Shown piece by piece: positions 5,899-14,618 of a stretch of 64,000 bases of DNA. Both the position numbers and the translations under genes were made by a program. The notes beneath the pieces are model-generated. The model was given only the letters and a program-made list of their open reading frames with translations, was not told the DNA's origin and did no database searches. Source of the stretch: Alicycliphilus denitrificans_A (GTDB lineage: Bacteria > Pseudomonadota > Gammaproteobacteria > Burkholderiales > Burkholderiaceae_C); NCBI RefSeq assembly GCF_044792555.1, contig NZ_CP126238.1, positions 3,782,001 to 3,846,000 on the forward strand, written 5' to 3'. Every line of letters starts with the position of its first letter. Position 1 is the stretch's first letter.

Positions 5899-8868
5899 TC
5901 AATGCGTGCCGCGCCCCGGCGGCAGCCAGTCCTGCGGCACGGGCCAGGCCTGCAGCAGCAGGGACTGCAACAGGCTGACGTCACTCACGAAGTCGGCCGA
6001 TGAGTGCGCCTCGAGCATGCGCTCGGGCGCCTGGGCACGGGCAATGGCAAAGCCCTGCACATAGTCCACCCCGATCTCGGCCAGGGTCTGCACCGTGGCA
6101 TCGTCCTCGGCCCATTCGGCGACCGTCTTCATGCCCAGGTTGCGCGCCAGGCCGACGATGGCCTCGACGATGGCCACATTCGCCGGATGCTGGTTCATGT
6201 TCACGATGAAGCTGCCATCGATCTTGAGCAGATCGCCGCGGAGATCCCTGAGATAGGAAAACGAGGTATAACCCGCGCCAAAGTCATCGAGCGCCACCTT
6301 GGCACCCAGGCCGTGCACCTGGGCTATGAAACGCTGCGTGTTCTCCAGGTCATGCAGGGCCACGCTTTCGGTGATCTCCAGGCACAGGCGGTGCGCCACA
6401 TCGGCGTAGTCCCGCAGCAGTTGCACGGCATCCTGCACAAAACATTCATCGTTGAGCGAGGCGCCGCTGAGGTTCATGCAGATGAAGCGCGTGCGCTGCA
6501 GCCGGCCTTCATGCGCCCGCACCCAGGCCAGGGTCTGGCGCAGCACCCAACGATCAATCACCCCCATGCGGCCACTGTTCTCGGCCGCCGTGATCAGGCG
6601 TGGCGTGGGCACGCTTCGGCCGTCCGGGTCGCGCATGCGCAGCAGCACCTCGAAGTTGAGCGACTGATCCGGCTCGCGCAGCGACATGATGGGCTGCATC
6701 TCCAGATACAGGCCCTGCAGCTCGTCAGAGGCCGAGAGCTGGCCGGCCAGGCGGATCTCGGCCTCGTGTTCCTGGAGCGCGCGCGAGTCACGCTCAAATA
6801 CCACCAGGTGGCTGCCGCGGCTTTGCTTGGCCTCGCGGCAGGCGCGGTCGGCGGTGGAGATGGCATCTTTGGCCGAGCTGCCCCGAGCCACCTCGATCAG
6901 GCCTATCGAGCCGCGCACGTAAAAGGAGCGGTCGCCCACCTGGTAGGACTGGCTGCCTATGGCATCGACCATGTCCTGGCAGATGGGCGCGGCCTGGGCC
7001 AGGCTGGTGCCGGGCATGAGGACAATGAACTCATCGCCCCCCATGCGCCCCATGTGCATGCCCTCCTGCAGCAACTTGCCGACGCGCTTGCAGACCTGGC
7101 GCAGCACCTCGTCGCCGGCGTAGTGGCCGAACAAATCGTTGATCAGCTTGAAACGGTCCAGGTCCAGATAGGCCAGTGTCAACATGTGGTTCGCGGCCGA
7201 CGCATGCAGCGCCCAGTCCAGCTCGGCCCGGATGGCATCGCGGTTGAGCACCTGGGTCAGCGGGTCGTGATGCGCCAGGAACTGCAGGCGCTCAATCGCC
7301 AGGGAGCGCTCGGTCACATCCTGCAGCGAGCCCTCGATGCGCTCGCCCGCAAGCGACGCCCGCACCAGAAAGCGCCGGCCTCGGGGCGAGCGCGCGCCCG
7401 GGTGGCCCGCAAGCTCGAATTCGGCCACGGGCTGGGCGCTCAAGGACTGCAGCATGCGCTGCCAATCCATGGAGGTGAAGTGATGATCCCAGTGGTTGCT
7501 GCCATGCGCCAGCACGGCCGGCCCGAGCGCGGCGCGCAAGGCCGGATTGGCGGCAATGAAGCGGCCCTGCAGATCGAGCGTGAACAGGCCCAGCGGCATG
7601 ACCTCGAAGCTGTGCTGCAGCTTGTCTTGCGCCTGCACGCGCTGCTGGTGCTCCTGGCGCAACTGGGCGGCTATGGCCATGGTGGCCAGCAGGCTCGACG
7701 AGAGCGCCGCCGTGACGCTGTTGACGGAAGCGATCCAGCCCTGCAGGCCAAAGGCCGCCGCCACGACCTCGTACAGGCTGGACAGCAGCATCACGGCAAT
7801 GGCGGCGCCATACCAGGCAGCCACCGGCGAGCGCGTGAGCATGATGATGCGCACCAGCATGCTCACCAGCAGCAGGCTGCCGAAGGCAGTGGCGAGCCAG
7901 GCCAAGGGCAGGAACTGCGCGTAGGACAGCGTGGTGGACAGAGCCAGCAGCAGTACGCAGGACCATTGCGTCGCGTTGAGCAGGCGCTGGGCCGCGCACT
8001 TGGCCAGCTCCGCGCGAAACAGCGAGCGAAACAGCGCAAAGGTCACCACATACAGCAGCGCAATCGTGACAGAGCGCCCGCGCGGGAGCCAGTCGAGGGG
8101 CACGGTGCGCCCCAGCCACTGCTGATCCCATCCGGCCGACAAGGCTCCCATGCGCAGGTTGATCAAGAGCCAGACGGCAAACAGCACATAGCTGGGGTTG
8201 CGGTTGATCAGGGCGGTGATGAAGACGAACAGCGCCAGCATCAGGATGCCGCCTTCGAGCAGGCCCGCGTCGCGCTCGAAGGCCTGCGAGGCGATCTGCA
8301 GCGCCTGTTCATCCCACTGCTGCACCGTCAGGCGCCCTGGGCCGATGAAGCGCGCCCGGCACAGCACGGGTGCGCCGGCCGCCAGGCCCTGCAGGCGCAG
8401 CCCGAAGCCGGCACGCGAGTCAAACAGCTGCCCCTGCTGGCGGACGCGGTCTGCCTCTCCCAGGGGCGCGAGCCGCTCACCGTCCCAGCAGGCGAGCGCG
8501 ATCATGTGGCGCGACGGGAACTCGAGCACCGCCGCACGGCCCGGCTGCGCGGCCGGCACGGTGAAGCTGAACCAGAACGGCGCCTCGCTCAGGTAGGTGT
8601 CGCGCCGCAGCACCGGCTGCTCGCGCGCCACGGCCGCCAGGGCACTGGCCGGATCCTGCGCACCGCCGCGATCCTCTGCCACGCGCATGGCCACGGGCAG
8701 CGAGCCTTCGTGGGCGTAATGCGGAACCCAGGTCCACAGGGCCAGCACCGACAACAGCAGCACGGCGCCAGGCAAGGCAAAGACCAATAGCCACGCAAAG
8801 GCGTGCTCCTGCGCGCCATGCAAACGGCTCCAGAGGGGTAGCACGGCAGAGGTGGCTGAAGGCTTCAC
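5899..8868 (-). CDS. Membrane GGDEF-EAL c-di-GMP enzyme with 7TM sensor and PAS domain
   Basis: This 989-residue protein has an N-terminal membrane helix (about 27-47), a periplasmic 7TMR-DISM-like sensing part (about 50-200) and a bundle of about seven membrane helices (about 205-400). A PAS segment (about 415-520), a GGDEF domain (MGGDEF near residue 608) and an EAL domain follow. GGDEF catalytic residues are intact; no RxxD inhibitory site lies five residues upstream. In the EAL domain the signature reads FEVLLRM, so EAL is EVL. The other catalytic motifs remain: CMNLSG, LEITES, DDFGAGY, KIDGSFI, an E in VAEWAED, and GVDYVQGF. A phosphodiesterase, possibly GTP-tuned, is the likeliest activity. 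It probably senses a periplasmic carbohydrate or redox cue and adjusts motility or biofilm. Confidence 0.88.
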   Translation of the reverse strand: MKPSATSAVLPLWSRLHGAQEHAFAWLLVFALPGAVLLLSVLALWTWVPHYAHEGSLPVAMRVAEDRGGAQDPASALAAVAREQPVLRRDTYLSEAPFWFSFTVPAAQPGRAAVLEFPSRHMIALACWDGERLAPLGEADRVRQQGQLFDSRAGFGLRLQGLAAGAPVLCRARFIGPGRLTVQQWDEQALQIASQAFERDAGLLEGGILMLALFVFITALINRNPSYVLFAVWLLINLRMGALSAGWDQQWLGRTVPLDWLPRGRSVTIALLYVVTFALFRSLFRAELAKCAAQRLLNATQWSCVLLLALSTTLSYAQFLPLAWLATAFGSLLLVSMLVRIIMLTRSPVAAWYGAAIAVMLLSSLYEVVAAAFGLQGWIASVNSVTAALSSSLLATMAIAAQLRQEHQQRVQAQDKLQHSFEVMPLGLFTLDLQGRFIAANPALRAALGPAVLAHGSNHWDHHFTSMDWQRMLQSLSAQPVAEFELAGHPGARSPRGRRFLVRASLAGERIEGSLQDVTERSLAIERLQFLAHHDPLTQVLNRDAIRAELDWALHASAANHMLTLAYLDLDRFKLINDLFGHYAGDEVLRQVCKRVGKLLQEGMHMGRMGGDEFIVLMPGTSLAQAAPICQDMVDAIGSQSYQVGDRSFYVRGSIGLIEVARGSSAKDAISTADRACREAKQSRGSHLVVFERDSRALQEHEAEIRLAGQLSASDELQGLYLEMQPIMSLREPDQSLNFEVLLRMRDPDGRSVPTPRLITAAENSGRMGVIDRWVLRQTLAWVRAHEGRLQRTRFICMNLSGASLNDECFVQDAVQLLRDYADVAHRLCLEITESVALHDLENTQRFIAQVHGLGAKVALDDFGAGYTSFSYLRDLRGDLLKIDGSFIVNMNQHPANVAIVEAIVGLARNLGMKTVAEWAEDDATVQTLAEIGVDYVQGFAIARAQAPERMLEAHSSADFVSDVSLLQSLLLQAWPVPQDWLPPGRGTH

Positions 8869-8978
8869 GGCAACTATCTAGGGCAGGGGGCTTAAAAATT
8901 TTGCGCTATGGGAACGAAGTAAGCCCTAACACTGCTGAATTATCTCTTTTTGTTATCCCCGTTCCATTTGCTTGCAAC

Positions 8979-9638
8979 TTAAATCATTGCGGGCAACTGC
9001 GCCATATCGCCGAACACCCGCACCGCCCCCGCGGCACGCAGCGCCTCGGGCGAGCCGTGGCCCACACTCGGCGGGCTGAAACCCAGCACGGTGGCGCCTG
9101 CGGCCACGCCAGCCAGCACTCCCGTCACCGTGTCCTCCACCACCAGGCAGCGCGCGGGCGGCACGCCCAGGGCCGCGGCCGCGGCCAGGTAGACGTCGGG
9201 CGCAGGTTTCGTGCGCGGCATCTCGTGGCCGCTGAAGACACGCCCGGCAAACAGCGGCGCCAGGCCCACCTGGGCCAGTTGCATCTCCACCTTCTGGCGG
9301 TCGGCCCCCGAGGCGCAGGCGATGCGCCCTTGCAGCCGGGCGTGCACCGCGCGCACCGCCTCGGGCGCGTGGGGTATGGCCACCAACTCGGCCTGCAGGC
9401 GCGCGTTGCGGCGCGCGTAGAACTCGGCCATCCAGGCGTCGGTGAGCGGGCGGCCGGTCTCGGCCTCGATGCGCGCGGCCTCGCTGCGCACGGTCTTGCC
9501 TATGAACAGGCGCATGCACTCGTCTGGGTGCAGCAGCCAGCCGGCCTCGCCCAGCATCTGGCACAGCACGCCGTTGGTGATCGGCTCGCTGTCGACGAGC
9601 ACGCCATCGCAGTCAAACAAAATGGCTTCAAAGGTCAT
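8979..9638 (-). CDS. HAD superfamily phosphatase (subfamily IA, beta-PGM/GPH-like)
   Basis: This 219-residue soluble protein has all four HAD motifs: FDCDGVLVDS (nucleophile D9 and acid/base D11), a Ser in IACASGADR, the Lys of PRTKPAPDVYL, and VVEDTVTGVLAG with the metal-binding acids. The helical cap after motif I and the DGVLVDSE text place it with phosphoglycolate phosphatase, beta-phosphoglucomutase and sugar-phosphate phosphatases. The start at 9638 lies within the last codons of the diguanylate cyclase gene (11-bp overlap), so it is translated from the same message. Its substrate cannot be read from sequence, and the pairing with a c-di-GMP enzyme may be only transcriptional. Confidence 0.82.
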   Translation of the reverse strand: MTFEAILFDCDGVLVDSEPITNGVLCQMLGEAGWLLHPDECMRLFIGKTVRSEAARIEAETGRPLTDAWMAEFYARRNARLQAELVAIPHAPEAVRAVHARLQGRIACASGADRQKVEMQLAQVGLAPLFAGRVFSGHEMPRTKPAPDVYLAAAAALGVPPARCLVVEDTVTGVLAGVAAGATVLGFSPPSVGHGSPEALRAAGAVRVFGDMAQLPAMI

Positions 9639-11667
9639 GGGGTTCGATCGGGGTGAGCGGCGTCCACCCCGATGGGTGCAGCGCCGCCATGCAGTCTGCA
9701 CCATACAGCACCACGCGGTTGCGCCCCGTCTGCTTGGCCGTGTAGAGCGCGGCGTCCGCCTGCTGGAACAGGATCTGGGCGGCCTCCTGTCCAGCCACAT
9801 CCGCATGCTGCTGCGGGTGCAGGCTGGTCACGCCCATGCTCAAGGTGACGATGCCGCTGCAGGCGCTGCCGCGGTGCTCCAGGGCCAGCGCCCGCACCTG
9901 GTCCTGCAGGCGCAGGGCCACGGCCATGGCCGCGGGCACATCGGCGCCGGGCAGCAGCACGGCGAATTCCTCGCCGCCATAGCGCGCCAGCAGGTCGCCC
10001 GCCCGCCCGAGCAGGGCCGACAGCGCCTCGGCCACGCGCCGCAGGCACTGGTCGCCGGCCACATGGCCATAGTAGTCGTTGTAGGCCTTGAAATGGTCCA
10101 CGTCCATCATCACCATGGCCAGCGGCGTGCCTTCGCGCTGGGCACGGCTCCATTCATGGGTCACGGCCTCGTGCAGCGCCAGGCGGTTGGCCACCTGGGT
10201 CAGCGGATCCAGTCGCACCTGGGCCTCCAGCGCCGCCCGGTAGCGCGACAGCTGCTCCTCGGTGTGCCTGCGCTCCGTGATGTCCTGCACCGTGCCGGTC
10301 ATGCGCGACGGCTCGGCTGCCGAGGCCTGGCTGTATTCCCCCCAGACCTCGACCCAACGCTCCTGCCTGTCATTGGCCCGGCGGATGCGGTACTGGGTGC
10401 GTAGCGGTGTGCGTTCGGTCATGGCCCGGCCATGGATTTGCAGGACCTGGGCGCCTTCATCGGGATGCAGCAGCCCCATCCACTGGCGCAGCGTCATGCG
10501 GCCGTCGGCCGGCAGGCCGAAGATGGCGCTGGCCATGCGCGACATGACGAAGGTCTCGCGCCGCGTGTCGTAGGTGAAATAGCCCACGGCCGCCGCTTTC
10601 TGCGCGTTGTCCAGCCAGCGCAGGTTGCGCTCGAGCTCACCCTTGAGTGCGCGCTCACGCTGCCAGGCGCGCCATTGCCAGAGCATGGCGATGCAGCCAA
10701 GCAGCAGCAGCCCCAGGCTGGCGAGCAGGCCCAGGCCCAGCCATTCGCGGCGCTGGGCCTCGCTGAAGGCATCGGCCACATCGACCTTGGAAACCAGCAG
10801 CCAGGGCGAGTCAGGCACGGCACTGGCCACGGCCAGCACCTCCTGCTCGCGGTAGTCGCTGGCATAGAAGGCGCCACGCACGCCTTCCACCGCCTGCACC
10901 AGCGGGTCGCGCCGGTGTTGCGCCAGCGGCAACTGCAGCGCCGTCGGCTCTTCGCCGCGCAGGCGCAGCGGGCTCAAGGCCACGGCCGCATCGCCCTGAC
11001 GCCGTACCAGCACCGACTCGGCCGAAGGGCTGTGGCTGGGCCAGGTCTGCAGCAGCGGGTACAGGGTGGTGCGCGCATCCACCACCAGCCACACGGCCCC
11101 CAGCGGGCGATCGCCGTCAAAAAGCGGCGCCAGCAACCCATAAATCTCAAAGGCGAAAGCCGGGTCTCGGCGCAGTTCCACCACGACCGGCTGGGCCTGC
11201 ACCAGTGCCTGCTGCAGAGCCTGCTGCTCGGGCGCGGGCAGCAGGCCGGCGGCAGTGCCCTGGGGCTGCAGCAACAGGCGCCCCTGCACATCCACCAGGT
11301 AGGCGGCGGTGTAGCGTGCCTGCTCGACGAGGATGAGCAGGCGTTCGCGCAGCAGTGCCTCGCGCTCGGGCGCCGCCGTTTTGCGCCATTGCGCCACGGC
11401 CCGCGCCAAAAGACCGTCCTGCGTCAGCGCCGCAGCCTCTGCCATCCGACGCGCGCGCCAGTCGGCGAGGCCACGCATCTGCAGCAGGTTGACCGCGTGC
11501 AGGCCACCCTCGATCTGGTGGCGGTAGCGCAACTCACGCTCCTGGTAGATCCTGTGTGCGCCCCAGCCGATACTGCCCAGCAGCAACAGCGCCACCAGCG
11601 GAAGCAACCACCACACGCGCGGGCGCGGGCGCGCGTGCTGTCGCAGTAGGGTGGTGAGCATTTGCAT
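9628..11667 (-). CDS. Membrane diguanylate cyclase with double-Cache-like sensor and PAS
   Basis: This 679-residue protein has a membrane helix at about 18-38, a long periplasmic region with Cache-like features (to about 300), a second helix at about 305-328, a PAS/PAC segment (about 345-480, ending GTVQDITERR) and a C-terminal GGDEF domain. The active site is RYGGEEF near residue 560. An RAGD inhibitory I-site precedes it by exactly five residues, so feedback by c-di-GMP is expected. DxDHFKxxND and the closing ALYxAKxxGRN are intact. It should make c-di-GMP in response to a small periplasmic ligand, opposing the adjacent GGDEF-EAL protein. The start at 11667 is the first ATG of the frame and gives a normal basic N terminus. 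Confidence 0.88.
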   Translation of the reverse strand: MQMLTTLLRQHARPRPRVWWLLPLVALLLLGSIGWGAHRIYQERELRYRHQIEGGLHAVNLLQMRGLADWRARRMAEAAALTQDGLLARAVAQWRKTAAPEREALLRERLLILVEQARYTAAYLVDVQGRLLLQPQGTAAGLLPAPEQQALQQALVQAQPVVVELRRDPAFAFEIYGLLAPLFDGDRPLGAVWLVVDARTTLYPLLQTWPSHSPSAESVLVRRQGDAAVALSPLRLRGEEPTALQLPLAQHRRDPLVQAVEGVRGAFYASDYREQEVLAVASAVPDSPWLLVSKVDVADAFSEAQRREWLGLGLLASLGLLLLGCIAMLWQWRAWQRERALKGELERNLRWLDNAQKAAAVGYFTYDTRRETFVMSRMASAIFGLPADGRMTLRQWMGLLHPDEGAQVLQIHGRAMTERTPLRTQYRIRRANDRQERWVEVWGEYSQASAAEPSRMTGTVQDITERRHTEEQLSRYRAALEAQVRLDPLTQVANRLALHEAVTHEWSRAQREGTPLAMVMMDVDHFKAYNDYYGHVAGDQCLRRVAEALSALLGRAGDLLARYGGEEFAVLLPGADVPAAMAVALRLQDQVRALALEHRGSACSGIVTLSMGVTSLHPQQHADVAGQEAAQILFQQADAALYTAKQTGRNRVVLYGADCMAALHPSGWTPLTPIEPHDL

Positions 11668-11761
11668 GGCGGCAGGAAGAAGAAGTCAACGCCATGGTAG
11701 CCAAACTTGTCGGGGCATGTCACAGTTTGTTGCTCCTTGCCATGCTGCGCAACTCCACGCC

Positions 11762-13270
11762 ATGCCCTCTTCCAGCCTCACCCGCCGCTCCTGCCTGACC
11801 CGTTCTGCGGCGCTGTGCCTCGCGCCGGCGCTTGCCCCATCACTGGCACAAGGCCGGGCGCCTCAGGACGCCGTGGTCATCAACCTGTCGCTGGAGCCCG
11901 ACAGCCTGGACCCGACGATGGCGCCCGCGGCGGCCGTGGGCGAGGTGGTGCACTACAACGTGCTGGAAGGGCTGACCCGCATCGAGGAAAACGGCTCGGT
12001 GGCACCGCAGCTGGCCGAGTCCTGGAGCGTGAGCGCATCCGGCCATGACTATGTCTTTCGCCTGCGCCGCGGCGTGCACTTTCACGACGGTGCGCCGCTG
12101 GACGCGGCCGCGGTGCGCTATAGCTTCGAGCGCGCCGTGGCACCCGGCACGACCAACAAGGCACGCCAGTCACTGTTCGACAACATTGCCACCCTGGCAA
12201 CGCCGGACGCGCACAGCGTGGCGCTGCACCTGCACCACCCGGACCCGCATCTGCTGTTCCGCCTGGGCGAGGGGCCGGCCGTGATCCTGCACCCCGACAC
12301 CGCCGCCCAGGCCGCCGCCAATCCGGTAGGCACCGGCCCCTACCGGGTGGCGCAATGGCAGCGAGGCCACGGCATCCACCTGGCCAAGGCCGACAGCTAT
12401 CGCCACGCGGACCAGGTGCGCATGGTGCAGGCCAGCTTTCGCTTTCTGCACGACCCGCTGGCGCAAAGCGCCGCCCTGCAGGCCGGCGAGATCGACCTGG
12501 CATTCAACTTCGCCACGCAGACCCTGCGGCGCTTCCAGGACTACAGCCATTACCAGGTGCTGATAGGCGCCTCCACGGGCAAGGGCATGCTGGCGCTGAA
12601 TCAACGCCGCGCGCCCTTGAACGATGTGCGCGTGCGCCGCGCCATCACCCACGCCATAGACCGCGAAGGCTTCATCCGCACCGTGCTCGACGGGCGCGGC
12701 GTGGCCATAGGCAGCCACTTCAGCCCGGCGGACGCGGGCTACCTGCACCTGGCCAGCATGTACCCCTATGACCCCGGGCGCGCCCGCGCCCTGCTCCAGG
12801 CCGCCGGTGTCGCCACGCCGCTGCGCCTGACGCTGGCGCTGCCGCCCGCCCCCTATGCGCACGAGGGCGGCCCGGTCATCGCGCAGCATCTGGCGCGCGC
12901 CGGCATCGAGGCCGAGCTGCAGCGCCTGTCCTGGGAACAATGGCTGAACGGCCCGTTCAAGGGGCAGTTCGACATGACCCTGATCAACCATGTGGAACCA
13001 CTGGACTACCGCATCTACACCGACCCCGGCTACTACTTCGGCTACGACAGCCCTGCCTTTCGCGCCCTGGTGCAGCGCCACGGCGCAGCCACCAACGCAC
13101 GTGAACGCCAGCAGCTGTGGGCCCAGCTGCAGCGCCACCTGGCGCAGGAGGCGGTCAACGCCTGGATCTTCGCGCCCCAGATCGGCACTGTGGTGCGCAA
13201 GGGACTGCGTGGCGTGTGGATGAACTATCCCATCTTCGTGCACGACATTGCAGCACTGCGCTGGGAATGA
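11762..13270 (+). CDS. ABC-type oligopeptide/dipeptide receptor (SBP_bac_5), orphan
   Basis: This 502-residue secreted receptor of family 5 has a signal with paired arginines (LTRRSCLTR) followed by a hydrophobic stretch and SLAQG. The mature part has family hallmarks: VINLSLEPDSLDPT, YNVLEGLTR, FRLRRGVHFHDGAPLDAAAV, VGTGPYRV and a C-terminal GYDSPAFRALV. Members bind peptides, nickel, heme or glutathione for an ABC importer. No permease or ATPase gene is adjacent, so it must use a transporter encoded elsewhere or act as a stand-alone sensor. The start at 11762 was chosen for the signal peptide; a longer frame begins inside the divergent cyclase gene. Ligand unknown. Confidence 0.82.
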   Translation: MPSSSLTRRSCLTRSAALCLAPALAPSLAQGRAPQDAVVINLSLEPDSLDPTMAPAAAVGEVVHYNVLEGLTRIEENGSVAPQLAESWSVSASGHDYVFRLRRGVHFHDGAPLDAAAVRYSFERAVAPGTTNKARQSLFDNIATLATPDAHSVALHLHHPDPHLLFRLGEGPAVILHPDTAAQAAANPVGTGPYRVAQWQRGHGIHLAKADSYRHADQVRMVQASFRFLHDPLAQSAALQAGEIDLAFNFATQTLRRFQDYSHYQVLIGASTGKGMLALNQRRAPLNDVRVRRAITHAIDREGFIRTVLDGRGVAIGSHFSPADAGYLHLASMYPYDPGRARALLQAAGVATPLRLTLALPPAPYAHEGGPVIAQHLARAGIEAELQRLSWEQWLNGPFKGQFDMTLINHVEPLDYRIYTDPGYYFGYDSPAFRALVQRHGAATNARERQQLWAQLQRHLAQEAVNAWIFAPQIGTVVRKGLRGVWMNYPIFVHDIAALRWE

Positions 13271-13288
13271 CCCCCAAAACGCCACATA

Positions 13289-13336
13289 TTTGATAGCTAC
13301 TAGCGCTTAATGGGCGGGCGCTACAGTCGATTTTCA
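13289..13336. repeat. Dispersed AGCGCTT hairpin repeat, copy 1
   Basis: An imperfect palindrome of the TGATAGCTACTAGCGCTT type with a matching arm GGGCGCTACAGTCGATTTT lies between the convergent receptor and ychJ genes. Five further copies of this element occur in the window. Here it may double as a bidirectional terminator. Confidence 0.6.
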
Positions 13337-13344
13337 CTAAAAAT

Positions 13345-13764
13345 TCACCCGTACAGATCACCATCCACGTAGTACCAGCGCCCGGCCTCGCGCACGAAGC
13401 GGCTGCGCTCGTGCAGGCGGTGGGCGCGGCCGGTGGCGTCGCGCTGGCGGGCGATGAACTCCACCTGGGCGCGGTCGTCGCCCTGCGGCAGGTGGGCGCG
13501 CACCTGCAAGCCCAGCCAGCGCACGCCGGGCTCGAAGCTCAGCCGCTCGGGGCGGCGGGCGGCCTGCCAGGTGGCCAGCAGATAGGCCGCGTCCTCGCGC
13601 ACGAAGGCGGTGTAGCGCGAGCGCATCAGGCTCTCGGCATCGGGCGCCGGGCAGCCCTCATAGTGGTCAATATGGCGTCCGCAGCATTGCGCATAGGGCA
13701 GCGGTCGCCGCCGCTGGTCGGTGCGGCCGCAGTGGCAGAGGGCAGATGCGGAGGATGGACTCAT
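13345..13764 (-). CDS. ychJ: YchJ family protein with SEC-C-like metal site
   Basis: This 139-residue protein starts with a compact cysteine-rich segment, CHCG then YAQCCGRHI (about residues 10-35), typical of the N-terminal metal-binding part of YchJ/UPF0225 proteins. The conserved NTF2-like core follows: ESLMRSRYTAFVREDAAYLLATW, FIARQRD and a final RFVREAGRWYYVDGD. The family function is not established. The zinc motif resembles the SEC-C site of SecA. The start at 13764 gives the usual family length; the longer frame upstream has no recognisable content. The gene diverges from the DUF421 gene with 74 bp between starts. Confidence 0.85.
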   Translation of the reverse strand: MSPSSASALCHCGRTDQRRRPLPYAQCCGRHIDHYEGCPAPDAESLMRSRYTAFVREDAAYLLATWQAARRPERLSFEPGVRWLGLQVRAHLPQGDDRAQVEFIARQRDATGRAHRLHERSRFVREAGRWYYVDGDLYG

Positions 13765-13838
13765 GAGGACCTGGATTCTTGCAGAGCCGGACGGCGCCGA
13801 TAGACTGGCCTTCATTTCGCCAGCCCTGGAGGATCACG

Positions 13839-14333
13839 ATGTTTGCAATGAACGTGCCGTGGTGGGAGTTCGTCGTGCGCGGCATGGTGGTGTACCTGTT
13901 CCTGCTGGTGTTCCTGCGCCTGACGGGCCGGCGCCAGACGGGGCAGTACGCGCCGGTCGACCTGGTGCTGCTGCTGATCCTGTCGAACGCGGTGCAGAAC
14001 TCGATGAACGCGGGCGACAACTCGCTCGTCGGCGGCCTCATCAGCGCCGCCACACTCATCACCTGCCACGTGGCGCTGGCCCGCCTCACCTTCCACGTGC
14101 CGCGCCTGGCGCGCCTGGTGGACGGCAGGCCGCAGACCCTGGTGCAGGACGGCCGCCTGGACAGCGCCCTCATGCGCCGCGAACTGCTCACACCCGACGA
14201 CGTGGCCGCAGCTCTGCGTGCCGGCGGCTGCCTGCACCTGCACGAGGTGGAGCGTGCCACGCTAGAGACCAACGGCAGCATCACCGTGGTGCTGCGACGC
14301 GCGGGGAGAGGCGGCACGGAGTCGGGCATCTGA
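13839..14333 (+). CDS. DUF421 (YetF-type) membrane protein
   Basis: This 164-residue protein has two to three membrane helices in its first 90 residues, beginning WWEFVVRGMVVYLFLLVFLR. A conserved cytoplasmic domain follows, carrying GRPQTLVQDGRLD and MRRELLTPDDVAAALRAGG. This is the YetF/YrbG pattern of DUF421, whose cytoplasmic part is related to small OB-like domains; its function is unknown. The ribosome site GGAGG precedes the ATG at 13839 at good spacing. No coupling to the next gene is seen: 285 bp of non-coding DNA follow. Confidence 0.8.
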   Translation: MFAMNVPWWEFVVRGMVVYLFLLVFLRLTGRRQTGQYAPVDLVLLLILSNAVQNSMNAGDNSLVGGLISAATLITCHVALARLTFHVPRLARLVDGRPQTLVQDGRLDSALMRRELLTPDDVAAALRAGGCLHLHEVERATLETNGSITVVLRRAGRGGTESGI

Positions 14334-14530
14334 CACCTGGCAGATCCGCGCGGCCGCGACGGTGCGCCGCGGCTTCGCCGGTCGGCGCCTGCCGTCCTTC
14401 GTCACAGGGGCCTCGCGGGCATACCGCTGGGCGTGGCGCTGCGCGCGCCGGCAGTGCCGCGGCAGCCCTGGTTCAGGGCAGGTCACCCTGGGACACAGCC
14501 ATGGAAAGAACAAAAAAACTAACCACTTTT

Positions 14531-14617
14531 AAAAACGATAGTTTTTTTAATATTGCGCTAAAACCATGCTTTTTTAGAATACCAAAAAACACGAACCAAG
14601 TTCAATAATTTAGAACT
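14531..14617. promoter_or_regulatory. AT-rich promoter/operator region of the IclR operon
   Basis: This strikingly AT-rich stretch in a GC-rich genome holds two inverted repeats. AAAAAC-GATA-GTTTTT lies at 14531-14546. AGTTC-N9-GAACT lies at 14599-14617, ending next to the IclR start codon at 14619. The second is the likelier autoregulatory operator. The start codon lacks a recognisable ribosome site, so the message may be leaderless or start inside this region. The rest of 14334-14530 shows no feature. Confidence 0.45.
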
Positions 14618-14618
14618 C

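Noticed and set aside
6004..8790. A 928-codon open frame on the plus strand opposite the GGDEF-EAL gene
   Set aside because: It is the mirror of a GC-rich coding strand; its product is a His/Gln/Arg-rich text without motifs, and the minus-strand gene has full catalytic domains.
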